Source of the DNA: a virus
Length of the DNA: 22,540 nt
IMG/VR virus record: IMGVR_UViG_3300034283_001558
Span: 1-22,540 of that record
Strand: one strand, 5' to 3'
Part shown: positions 14,245-21,347 of the stretch, one piece after another
Numbering within the stretch: position 1 is the first letter of the stretch
Layout: each line of letters begins with the position of its first letter
The notes under the pieces: generated by a model
The model's database searches: none
What the model saw: only the letters and a program-made list of their open reading frames with translations
Told to the model about the DNA's origin: nothing
Program-made: the position numbers and the translations under genes

Positions 14245-14911
14245 ATTTGTCTGTGAGTTTTGTAACAAGACATTTGTACGCGAAAGCAGTGTACTGGTGC
14301 ACATGTGTGAACGCAAGAGACGTAGATTAGAAAAGAGCGAGCGTGGAGTTCAATTAGGCCTCCATGCATTTTTACTATTTTATCGTACACTACAACCTTC
14401 GGCAGCCAAGACATTCGATGACTTTGCTGACAGTGCTTATTACAAGGCCTTTGTAAAATTTGGACGCTACTGTGTAGATACACGAGTAATCAACCCGCCG
14501 CGTTTTATGGACTGGTTATTAAAACAAAACAAAAAGATTGACCGCTGGTGCAGTGATCAGATCTACACAGAGTATCTTCAGTATTACTTGCCAACTGAAG
14601 CAGTGGACGATGCGCTGGCCAGAGCAATAGAATACAGCATGGACTGGAACGAGAAAACAGAGCATCCAGCACATGACTGTTTGCGTTATGGCAATTCCAA
14701 TGCCATATGTTATGCAATAACAAGCGGTCGTGTGAGTCCGTGGGCCATTTATAATTCTGAGTCTGGTCAGAAATTTCTAAGTGAGCTCAACACAGAACAA
14801 TTGGCAATAGTATGGCCCTATATCAATTCTGATGTATGGCAAAAGAAGTTTAAAGAGCATCCAGAAGATAAACTGTATGCACAACAAATTTTAACACAAG
14901 CAGGATGGTAA
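14225..14911 (+). CDS. N-terminal zinc-finger protein of unknown function
   Basis: From the ATG at 14225 the product has 228 residues; the ORF could extend to 14207, but the later start is more natural. The N-terminus holds a C2HC finger, FVCEFCNKTFVRESSVLVHMC (C10, C13, H26, C28), followed by a basic patch ERKRRRLEKSER and VQLGLHAFLLFY. The rest is helical and aromatic-rich. I recall the same architecture (a C-x2-C finger, K/R patch, GVQLG) in T4-like cyanophages, with no known role. A zinc finger plus basic patch suggests nucleic-acid binding. It overlaps the gp62-like gene by 20 bp and ends one base before the next gene. Confidence 0.8.
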   Translation: MEQTQNKFVCEFCNKTFVRESSVLVHMCERKRRRLEKSERGVQLGLHAFLLFYRTLQPSAAKTFDDFADSAYYKAFVKFGRYCVDTRVINPPRFMDWLLKQNKKIDRWCSDQIYTEYLQYYLPTEAVDDALARAIEYSMDWNEKTEHPAHDCLRYGNSNAICYAITSGRVSPWAIYNSESGQKFLSELNTEQLAIVWPYINSDVWQKKFKEHPEDKLYAQQILTQAGW

Positions 14912-14912
14912 C

Positions 14913-15260
14913 ATGATTAGAAATATCACAGGTGGTGCAGGCATACACATCTCGGGCAGTGTGTACAATGCGCCTTATATTGACACCACTAGAGCCAGTG
15001 CTGGTATGGTTCGTTACATTGGCGGCAATCTTGAAGTTTACGATGGCAGCTCATGGTTGCCGTTGCAATCCAGCTATCCAACAATTGAACTGGACGGTGA
15101 AACACGGGAAATCATACGTTGGGCACAGAATCGCATGGTTGAAGAAGAACGTATGAAAGCATTGGCAGCCCAACATCCCACTGTAGCCGATGCCTTGGCA
15201 GCACAACAACGAGCTGAGGAAGCTGTGCGTATTGCTGTAGCATTGTGTGATGTAACATGA
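14913..15260 (+). CDS. Fibre-like/virion-associated small protein
   Basis: This 115-residue protein has an N-terminal part with SAGMVRYIGGNLEVYDGSSWLPL, close to the GxxRYN...GYDGTxW repeats of phage tail-fibre and appendage proteins. The C-terminal half is helical: ELDGETREIIRWAQNRMVEE, then MKALAAQHPTVADALAAQQRAEEAVRIA, a probable coiled-coil or trimerising helix. The beta-then-helix form suggests a small structural or assembly protein, or a chaperone-like accessory. It overlaps the next gene as ATGA. There is no late-promoter motif directly upstream, so expression may follow the upstream operon. Confidence 0.6.
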   Translation: MIRNITGGAGIHISGSVYNAPYIDTTRASAGMVRYIGGNLEVYDGSSWLPLQSSYPTIELDGETREIIRWAQNRMVEEERMKALAAQHPTVADALAAQQRAEEAVRIAVALCDVT

Positions 15261-15817
15261 GCGCAGATATTGACATTGACTTTGCTGACAGAGATCTTGT
15301 GTTGAAATTGATTCAGCACACGCCTGCACGACAAAGTGACGGTCGTCGGCACAATTCAGGAGTATACGTCACAGATATTCCGCAAGATCCTGTGAATCAG
15401 TGTGCAGCCATAGACTACGAAACAGCAGAACAACGTGGCTATTTCAAACTGGACTTCCTGAACATGAGTGTGTACAGTTTGATTCAAACTCCCGAACACT
15501 ACGAAGCCATGCTGGCTGCAACTCCACCGTGGAGCAGACTGTGGACTGACGCTCATTGGGTCAGTCAGTTGGCACACGTGGGCAATTACTATGATTTGTT
15601 GAAAGAAATGAAACCAGACAGCATACCAAGACTGGCTGCGTTTATATCAATTATTCGTCCGGGCAAAGCACACTTACAACGGCGTCCTTGGCCAGAAGTG
15701 TTTGCATCAGTATGGGATGGAGATACCAGTCGGGGCTATACATTCAAAAAGGCACATGCAATCAGTTACGCAGCCTTGGTAGCACTGCATATGAATCTTC
15801 TCAACCAAGACGTTTGA
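15257..15817 (+). CDS. Miniature DNA polymerase III alpha (DnaE)-like protein
   Basis: This 186-residue protein keeps, in order, several landmarks of the bacterial C-family polymerase. DIDIDF (4-9) matches the DnaE P-D-F-D-V-D-F motif with two catalytic Asp (E. coli D401/D403). H32-N-S-G-V-Y-V matches the HAGGVVI segment. YFKLDFLNM (62-70) matches KFDFLGL, with the third catalytic Asp (E. coli D555) at D66. LLKEMKPDSIPRLAAFISIIRPG (114-136) matches the LxPD...LxRPG stretch of the fingers, and FKKAHAISYAAL (163-174) matches FxKSHAxxYA. A normal alpha subunit exceeds 1000 residues; PHP, beta-binding and OB domains are all missing and the spacing is compressed. It may be an active minimal enzyme, a regulator or a relic. 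It overlaps the previous gene as ATGA and the convergent gene by 17 bp. Confidence 0.72.
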   Translation: MSADIDIDFADRDLVLKLIQHTPARQSDGRRHNSGVYVTDIPQDPVNQCAAIDYETAEQRGYFKLDFLNMSVYSLIQTPEHYEAMLAATPPWSRLWTDAHWVSQLAHVGNYYDLLKEMKPDSIPRLAAFISIIRPGKAHLQRRPWPEVFASVWDGDTSRGYTFKKAHAISYAALVALHMNLLNQDV

Positions 15818-16178
15818 CCAGGGTAATACTCTTGCGTTTGACCTTTTTGCGGGTAATATCACTGAGACTGCAAACAGGTCCGTGCAGAATTTCCAGATCC
15901 TTGTTGCTAAACGTGCGCAGGGTGTGACGGAATCTATCCCAATCTCCGCGTAAGAATATGTTTATGGGTATGCTACGATTGCTTTCCCACCACCAAGTGG
16001 TAGCTAAATCTAAAAACATCATCTTGTCTTGCTGGCTAACAATAGCCCCAAAGTCGTAGATTGTTGTAACAGAGTCGTCTCTGTTTTGTACTACTCCTAA
16101 ATACTCGTTGTTAGCATAGACGCACAACGTTATGAAAGGGTATTTTTCAGACAATTTTGCAAAGATATCGCTGCCCAT
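15801..16178 (-). CDS. Conserved T4-like phage protein, minus strand
   Basis: This 125-residue product begins MGSDIFAKLSEKYPFITLCVY and contains NEYLGVVQNRDDSVTTIYDFG, FLDLATTWWWESNRSIPINIF and RHTLRTFSNKDLEILHGPVCSLSDI, ending in a basic patch (RKKVKRKSITLVKRLG). I recall a closely similar family in T4-like cyanophages, always of unknown function, with the same W-W-W-E-S-N-R-x-I-P-I-N-I-F core. The C-terminal basic tail could touch nucleic acid. The gene is alone on the minus strand, overlapping the DnaE-like gene end by 17 bp and starting 21 bp from the divergent structural gene. Confidence 0.82.
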   Translation of the reverse strand: MGSDIFAKLSEKYPFITLCVYANNEYLGVVQNRDDSVTTIYDFGAIVSQQDKMMFLDLATTWWWESNRSIPINIFLRGDWDRFRHTLRTFSNKDLEILHGPVCSLSDITRKKVKRKSITLVKRLG

Positions 16179-16183
16179 AAATA
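16176..16183 (+). promoter_or_regulatory. T4-type late promoter motif CATAAATA
   Basis: CATAAATA differs by one base from the T4 late consensus TATAAATA and lies 16 bp before the ATG of a virion-type gene. A start near 16189 would leave a leader that holds the GAGG ribosome site. It overlaps the first codon of the divergent gene. Confidence 0.6.
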
Positions 16184-16199
16184 TTATTTGAGGATCACC

Positions 16200-17270
16200 A
16201 TGTATTCAATCACCGTTTACTTATACCAGCAGATAACCAGAGTTTTGTTAGTTGACACCAGTGGTGGTTACTTTACTATGAGGTATGACCCAGTGTACGC
16301 AAAATATTTAACCATAAACAAGGGCGTGGACAACGTGCTTTTGTTTGAATTTATCAATCAAGATCAAAAACCAGTAAACATTACTGGCAGCAATTTTGTA
16401 TTCCGTCTAATTGGTCAGAACGGCAATGAACTGTTGCTGTCCAAGGACATGGAAGTACTCAGTGCCAGCACTGGACGTGTCAAAGTAGTGTTAAACACTA
16501 CTGATACTATTAACCTGCTGTCACAACCAGCCAGTTACAGCATCCAACGATCGGCTGGAAACTATGTACAGGCTGTGTTTGTAGATGACAATTCAGGTGC
16601 TCGCGGCGATGCTAATATAGTGGACTCAGTATTTCCGCAGTTCCAAGACAGTGTAAATTTGACCATACCCACTATCTATGGTCCTACTTCTTGGCCAGCA
16701 AATCCACCTTCGGGTTGGCCAGACTGGGCACTGACTCCGCAACCATTGAATTATTTGCAACAGACTGAGTTTTACAGTAGTCATATACCTACCTTGGGTG
16801 CTAGTTTGACCACGTTCAAAATGGAACTCACACATTTTACAGGAACAATCAAAGCGCAGGCAGCCGAAGACTACGAGTCGCCCTGGTACAACGTCACAGA
16901 TTCTACACAGTATTTTGACGAAACCAGTACAGTCTATCTTAATGTAGCAGGATTCCACCCCTTGCTCCGTTTGTCGTTTAACCAAAGTCAGGGATGGGGT
17001 GCGCAGGCCAGTGCCACAGTGGTCAACGGAGTGGTCACAGGAATTACTCTCAACAACCCAGGCAGCAACTATGTTGCTCCGCCCAATGTTGTTATTGTAG
17101 GCAACGGTGCTGGTGCACGGGCCGTGGCTAGTTTGGCCAGCGATGGCACTTGTGGGCCAATAACTGTAATTGATGGCGGCTCTGGATATCTACCTATTAC
17201 TTTTGGTAACACACTCATGGCCAATGTTATCATTAACAATGGCACAGTGACCAATTTGATGTACCGTTGA
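16200..17270 (+). CDS. Virion structural protein (tail/baseplate or fibre type)
   Basis: From the ATG at 16200 (GAGG six bases upstream) the protein has 356 residues; a TTG at 16188 is a poorer start. The N-terminal part contains MRYDPVYAKYLTINKGVDNVLLFEFINQDQKPVNITGSNFVFRLI, the pattern of BppU-like or related N-terminal domains of phage baseplate/appendage proteins (x-x-F-x-D-x-x-G-x-P-V-x-L-T-G). The middle is Pro- and Trp-rich (GPTSWPANPP, GWPDWALTPQP). The C-terminus has two Gly-rich repeats, GVVTGITLNNPGSNYVAPP and GPITVIDGGSGYLP, as seen in structural proteins of T4-like marine phages. A virion protein is expected to be expressed late, consistent with the CATAAATA motif just upstream. 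It stands between replication genes, which is unusual. Confidence 0.78.
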   Translation: MYSITVYLYQQITRVLLVDTSGGYFTMRYDPVYAKYLTINKGVDNVLLFEFINQDQKPVNITGSNFVFRLIGQNGNELLLSKDMEVLSASTGRVKVVLNTTDTINLLSQPASYSIQRSAGNYVQAVFVDDNSGARGDANIVDSVFPQFQDSVNLTIPTIYGPTSWPANPPSGWPDWALTPQPLNYLQQTEFYSSHIPTLGASLTTFKMELTHFTGTIKAQAAEDYESPWYNVTDSTQYFDETSTVYLNVAGFHPLLRLSFNQSQGWGAQASATVVNGVVTGITLNNPGSNYVAPPNVVIVGNGAGARAVASLASDGTCGPITVIDGGSGYLPITFGNTLMANVIINNGTVTNLMYR

Positions 17271-17282
17271 TACAAACTCTGC

Positions 17283-17288
17283 TATAAT
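17283..17288 (+). promoter_or_regulatory. Extended -10 promoter P8, predicted leaderless output
   Basis: TGC-TATAAT (TG at 17280-17281, hexamer 17283-17288) has no good -35; TTGATG at 17256-17261 is 21 bp away and TTGATA at 17267 only 10 bp. The primase ATG begins at 17295, seven bases after the hexamer, at the expected transcription start. Confidence 0.6.
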
Positions 17289-17294
17289 AAGCAG

Positions 17295-18278
17295 ATGCTT
17301 GATATTGTTCAATACCTACCTGCAAAACGCAAAGCCAGTCCCAGCGGGTGGGTCAGTTTCAACGCTCCATGTTGTCAACACAACGGCAACAGCCCAGACC
17401 GACGTCAACGAGGCGGAATCAAAACAAACGAACAAGGCTGGAGCTATCACTGTTTCAATTGCGGATACACCGCCAGCTTTATCCTTGGCCGCTCTGTAAG
17501 CTTCAAGGCCCGTAGGCTCTTGAGTTGGCTGGGTGTGCCTGAACGAGATATTGAACTAGCTAACTTAGAAAGTTTACGCCATCGTAGTATCTACGGCATT
17601 GTGGAAGATCGACAACGTGTGGTCAATGCACTACAAGGCATTGATTTTGAAGAACGTGAGCTGCCACCAGGCAGTGAATTGATCACACAGGAACATCCCA
17701 AGTACTGGGACTACATTCGTGATCGGTGTGTACCTGAAGACTTTCCCATGATGACTCCTATTCGCACCGACGGAGTTCACTGGACCAGACCTTGTGTGAT
17801 CGTGCCGTTTACTCATGACAACAAGATTGTAGGATACACGGCTAGGTTTATTGACGGAGCCCGGCCCAAGTTTATAAGTGATCAGCAACCTGGATATGTG
17901 TTTGGTGTAGACCTACAACTGTCCAACTGGCAACATGTGTTGGTGATGGAGGGTATATTTGATGCACTCTGCATAGGCGGTGTGGCGGTCATGCACAATG
18001 AAATTAGCGATGCCCAGGCTAGAATGATCCGCGGTCTAGGACGGGAAATCACAGTGGTGCCTGATCAAGATCGAGCAGGATTGACCTTGATTGATCGTGC
18101 TGTAGAACTAGGTTGGGCGGTGAGCATACCCAACTGGGAAGATTGCAAAGACGTAAATGATGCGGTAAAGAAGTATGGACGACTTGGCACTTTGCTAACT
18201 ATACTTCAAGCCAGAGAAACCAGCAGAATCAAAATAGAATTAAGGAAGAAACAACTTGTTAAAAAATTACGGAGTTGA
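17295..18278 (+). CDS. 61: DNA primase (gp61-like)
   Basis: The 327-residue protein has an N-terminal zinc-binding region with C26-C27-x-H29 and C53-x2-C56 (ending HCFNCGYTASF), as in DnaG/gp61 primases that read the template. The Toprim catalytic core follows: VLVMEGIFDALCIGG (215-229) with the conserved Glu and D-A, then the DxD-like VVPDQDRAG (254-262), then ELGWAVSIPNWEDCKDVNDAVKKYG, the third Toprim acidic region. The gene makes RNA primers and works with the helicase encoded immediately downstream. Length agrees with T4 gp61 (about 342). The ATG at 17295 has no ribosome site and lies at the predicted transcription start of P8. Its 3' end overlaps the helicase gene by 23 bp. Confidence 0.92.
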   Translation: MLDIVQYLPAKRKASPSGWVSFNAPCCQHNGNSPDRRQRGGIKTNEQGWSYHCFNCGYTASFILGRSVSFKARRLLSWLGVPERDIELANLESLRHRSIYGIVEDRQRVVNALQGIDFEERELPPGSELITQEHPKYWDYIRDRCVPEDFPMMTPIRTDGVHWTRPCVIVPFTHDNKIVGYTARFIDGARPKFISDQQPGYVFGVDLQLSNWQHVLVMEGIFDALCIGGVAVMHNEISDAQARMIRGLGREITVVPDQDRAGLTLIDRAVELGWAVSIPNWEDCKDVNDAVKKYGRLGTLLTILQARETSRIKIELRKKQLVKKLRS

Positions 18279-19725
18279 CGTACAGCGTCTGTTCCTGGAA
18301 ATGATGTTGGAAGATGCACAGAGCTATGTGCGTGTACAGAACATTTATAACCCAGACAACTTTGATAAAAGTATACGCCAAGCAGCAGAGTTTATTAAAG
18401 AACACAGCGCCAAGTACAGCACGTTGCCTGATCGTGCACAGATCATTGCGGCTACAGGAATCAAGTTACAATCAGTACCTGACTTGAATGAAGGACACTA
18501 TGATTGGTTTATGACTGAGTTTGAAGCGTTTACCAAGCGCCAGGAACTTGAACGTGCAATTCTTAAGAGTGCAGACCTATTAGAAAAAGGTGAGTTTGAG
18601 CCTGTAGAAAAATTGATTAAAGATGCAGTACAAATTTCTTTAACCAAGGATCTTGGCACAGACTTTTGGGCCGATCCTGAGGGCATGTTTACCAAGTACT
18701 TTGATGCAGGCGGTCAGGTATCAACAGGTTGGCCACAAGTGGATAGACTGCTGTACGGTGGGTTTAGTCGCGGCGAACTCAACATCTTTGCAGGGGGTTC
18801 AGGCTCAGGTAAGAGTTTGGTCATGATGAACATTGCCTTGAACTGGGTGCAACAGGGCTTGCATGGCGTTTATGTTTCTCTGGAACTCAGCGAGGAACTC
18901 ACTGGCCTGCGCACAGCAGCTATGTTAACAGATATGTCAACTAAAGATATTCGTCGAGACAAATCAACAGCGGCCCTTAAAGTCAAACTGGTAGGCAAGA
19001 AAGCAGGCAGCTATCAAGTCAAAGCACTGCCAGCACAGAGTAACATCAATGACATTCGTGCGTTTTTGAAAGAGTATCAGATCAAAACTGGACACAAAGT
19101 TGACTTTATGATGGTGGATTACCTAGACTTGTTGATGCCCGTGAGTGCCAAAGTTTCGCCTAATGACTTGTTTGTGAAAGACAAGTATGTGAGTGAGGAA
19201 CTGCGCAACTTGGCCAAGGAACTGGGTATATTACTGGTGACAGCATCGCAGTTGAATCGATCAGCTGTGGAGGAGATTGAATTTGATCACAGTCATATTA
19301 GTGGTGGTATTAGTAAGATCAATACGGCGGACAATGTATTTGGTATTTTTACAAGCCGGGCTATGAAAGAGCGAGGCAAATATCAGATTCAATGTATGAA
19401 GAGTCGTAGTTCAACAGGTGTAGGACAAAAAATTGATCTTGAATACGATATTAACACTATGCGTATTACAGATGCTGGCGGGGACGAAGGCGGATACAAC
19501 AAACCGCAAAGTTCTATCATGGAATCAATCAAGGCCAAAAGTCAAGTCAAGGCTGCTGATGCTATCGAGGGTAATTCTGACAAATGGGAAAGAGCAACAG
19601 GAACCCCTGCCTGGGAACCAGCCGCCAGTACTAAAGGACGTTACTCCGATGACGTACAAAAAATCTCAGCAGATGTGCAAAGTAACAAGCTGAAACAGAT
19701 GCTGGGCAAGATCAAGCAGTCATGA
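18256..19725 (+). CDS. 41: Replicative DNA helicase, DnaB-family (gp41-like)
   Basis: This 489-residue protein is a gp41/DnaB-type hexameric helicase. The N-terminal part (1-130) is helical; the C-terminal RecA core starts with STGWPQVDRLLYGGFSRGELNIFAGGSGSGKS (Walker A at about 179-187). It continues with VYVSLELSEELTGLR, the Walker B FMMVDYLDLLMP (284-295), LLVTASQLNRSA with the sensor Gln, and a final IQCMKSRSSTGVG arginine-finger-like segment. A Gln/Asn/Ser-rich tail follows. The start at 18256 is TTG, with AAGGA nine bases upstream; it preserves the conserved start LKNYGVDVQRLFLEMML, whereas the first ATG (18301) would remove it. It overlaps the primase gene by 23 bp, and its stop overlaps the next gene as ATGA. 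Confidence 0.95.
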   Translation: MLKNYGVDVQRLFLEMMLEDAQSYVRVQNIYNPDNFDKSIRQAAEFIKEHSAKYSTLPDRAQIIAATGIKLQSVPDLNEGHYDWFMTEFEAFTKRQELERAILKSADLLEKGEFEPVEKLIKDAVQISLTKDLGTDFWADPEGMFTKYFDAGGQVSTGWPQVDRLLYGGFSRGELNIFAGGSGSGKSLVMMNIALNWVQQGLHGVYVSLELSEELTGLRTAAMLTDMSTKDIRRDKSTAALKVKLVGKKAGSYQVKALPAQSNINDIRAFLKEYQIKTGHKVDFMMVDYLDLLMPVSAKVSPNDLFVKDKYVSEELRNLAKELGILLVTASQLNRSAVEEIEFDHSHISGGISKINTADNVFGIFTSRAMKERGKYQIQCMKSRSSTGVGQKIDLEYDINTMRITDAGGDEGGYNKPQSSIMESIKAKSQVKAADAIEGNSDKWERATGTPAWEPAASTKGRYSDDVQKISADVQSNKLKQMLGKIKQS

Positions 19726-20675
19726 TTACCTGTATTGATGCTTTTAAGAATTTGAATATATCAATACAAAATGGTAAGCCTGCAATATCTCCATGCTGTA
19801 TTTCTCCGCCTGTGCTGGTAGAAAATTTAGATTTTGACAACAGTTATCTGAATTCTTTTAGAGAAAGTTTTTCTCAAGGAGTCTTGCCACCAGGTTGTTT
19901 TAATTGCAAGACTAACGAACAAGAAGGATACATCAGTAGGCGTATGGGCAGTAATCAATGGTACGCCGATCATGGACTGGCCAACAACTCAGTTGAATTA
20001 GTTAGAGTAGATTACTGGACCGGCAATACATGCAATCTTGCTTGTGTAATCTGCGGACCTCAGAACAGCAGCATGTGGCAAAAAGAATTAGGTATTCAGA
20101 AACCATCGGTGATCAATCCATCATGGAAACAACTGGATTTAACAGCATTGAAAGCGGTTCATTTCAACGGAGGAGAACCGTTGTTGAGTAAAGAACATGT
20201 GCAATTTTTACATGCTATTCCAAACAAGTCACAGGTTTACGTAAATTACAATACCAACGGAACTATTTTGCCTAATCAAGAGTTACAACAATTATGGGCT
20301 AAATTCAAGTTAGTACAATTGGATTTTAGTATCGATGATGTAGGCAACAGATTTGAATACCAGAGATATCCTGCCTGCTGGGATGATGTTGTTGCCAATC
20401 TACAATGGTACATTGATTTTGCTCCACATAATTGCATGTTTGCAGTTAATACCACAGTGGGCATATTGAACAAACATAACTTAACCAATCTTGATCAATG
20501 GTTAGCGCAGCATTTTAAACAATCAAGATTTGGTGATCCAATTGAACATCGCAAACAAAATGCATTGGGCAAATTCTCATTGGCCGCAAATGTTAAAACT
20601 GTAAAACATCAACTTGACATACTGGATCAACGGCGCAATACCAATTGGCGAACAGTATTTCCGGAGTTAGAGTAA
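19722..20675 (+). CDS. Radical SAM protein with N-terminal Cys clusters
   Basis: This 317-residue protein carries the radical SAM CxxxCxxC motif at C104-C108-C111 (GNTCNLACVICGP) and the SAM-binding GGEP at 150-153 (VHFNGGEPLL), with a later VQLDFSIDDVG strand. Upstream of the core are C25-C26 and C59-x2-C62 (CCISPP, GCFNCK), so a second iron-sulphur or zinc site at the N-terminus is likely; SPASM/twitch-like proteins usually have it at the C-terminus. Such phage proteins are thought to modify peptides or proteins through a 5'-deoxyadenosyl radical. The substrate is unknown. The start overlaps the gp41 stop as ATGA; the 3' end overlaps the oxygenase-like gene by 9 bp. A related protein is encoded at 21348. 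Confidence 0.9.
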   Translation: MITCIDAFKNLNISIQNGKPAISPCCISPPVLVENLDFDNSYLNSFRESFSQGVLPPGCFNCKTNEQEGYISRRMGSNQWYADHGLANNSVELVRVDYWTGNTCNLACVICGPQNSSMWQKELGIQKPSVINPSWKQLDLTALKAVHFNGGEPLLSKEHVQFLHAIPNKSQVYVNYNTNGTILPNQELQQLWAKFKLVQLDFSIDDVGNRFEYQRYPACWDDVVANLQWYIDFAPHNCMFAVNTTVGILNKHNLTNLDQWLAQHFKQSRFGDPIEHRKQNALGKFSLAANVKTVKHQLDILDQRRNTNWRTVFPELE

Positions 20676-21323
20676 AGGCCACACAGGTGCATCAGCAGTG
20701 TAGATAGTCAGTCCCAAAAGGCCGCTGTATCTCACCGCATCTGTGCGGTTCCATCCCTCGTGCCAGGTATAGTTGCCATTCTGATGCCACCAGCCGTCGC
20801 CAAAGTTAGTGGTCATACGCACAGGGTCGTCTCTCTGTTCTGTGCGATAAAAGTAACTGCTGAGATCTTCGGTGTCCTGATTACTAAAGTATACCATGCC
20901 AGTGGCAATCAGTTTGCGATAGTCTGTGTGTAACCCGTTCACAAAGCCTGGCATGTCACGAGTAAACTCAATGTGTGTTTGGCTTTGTCGAAACATGGTG
21001 TCTCGATCCATACCCCAAGCAACGTCAGTTCCGTTATAGTTGTCGTACATCCAGTTGATGCTTTGACGTTTGAACTCTGCACTACCAAAGTATCGGCTGA
21101 TAGCAGTTAGTTTTTTGTTTTCAAATTTTGGACTCAACACCTTGTAACGCATACCTGGCCAAGGATTGTGCCCAACAGGAGCCACATCACCGTGCGGTTT
21201 CCATTCTTCGTTTTCTAGTTCTGCAATGATGTCCTCATAGCTAAAAGGCATTTTGAGATGTAGCTTGCTCACAAGATAACGAATAGGGGTGAATATAGTG
21301 GATAGTTCTGTCATAGCATACAT
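20667..21323 (-). CDS. 2OG-Fe(II) oxygenase-like protein, minus strand
   Basis: The 218-residue product has a double-stranded beta-helix pattern with a possible iron triad H132-x-D134 (NGLHTDYRKL) and H188 (YTWHEGW), and R198 (AVRYSGLL) as the likely 2-oxoglutarate anchor. This arrangement is seen in phage 2OG oxygenases and prolyl-hydroxylase-like proteins. The N-terminal region (MPFSYEDIIAELENEEW) is helical. An ATG three codons in (21314) is also possible, and one at 21251 would cut 24 residues. It could hydroxylate a protein or nucleotide. It overlaps the end of the radical SAM gene by 9 bp and starts 24 bp from the divergent second radical SAM gene. Confidence 0.6.
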   Translation of the reverse strand: MYAMTELSTIFTPIRYLVSKLHLKMPFSYEDIIAELENEEWKPHGDVAPVGHNPWPGMRYKVLSPKFENKKLTAISRYFGSAEFKRQSINWMYDNYNGTDVAWGMDRDTMFRQSQTHIEFTRDMPGFVNGLHTDYRKLIATGMVYFSNQDTEDLSSYFYRTEQRDDPVRMTTNFGDGWWHQNGNYTWHEGWNRTDAVRYSGLLGLTIYTADAPVWPLL

Positions 21324-21347
21324 ATTTAATCATAGGATGCGTACACA

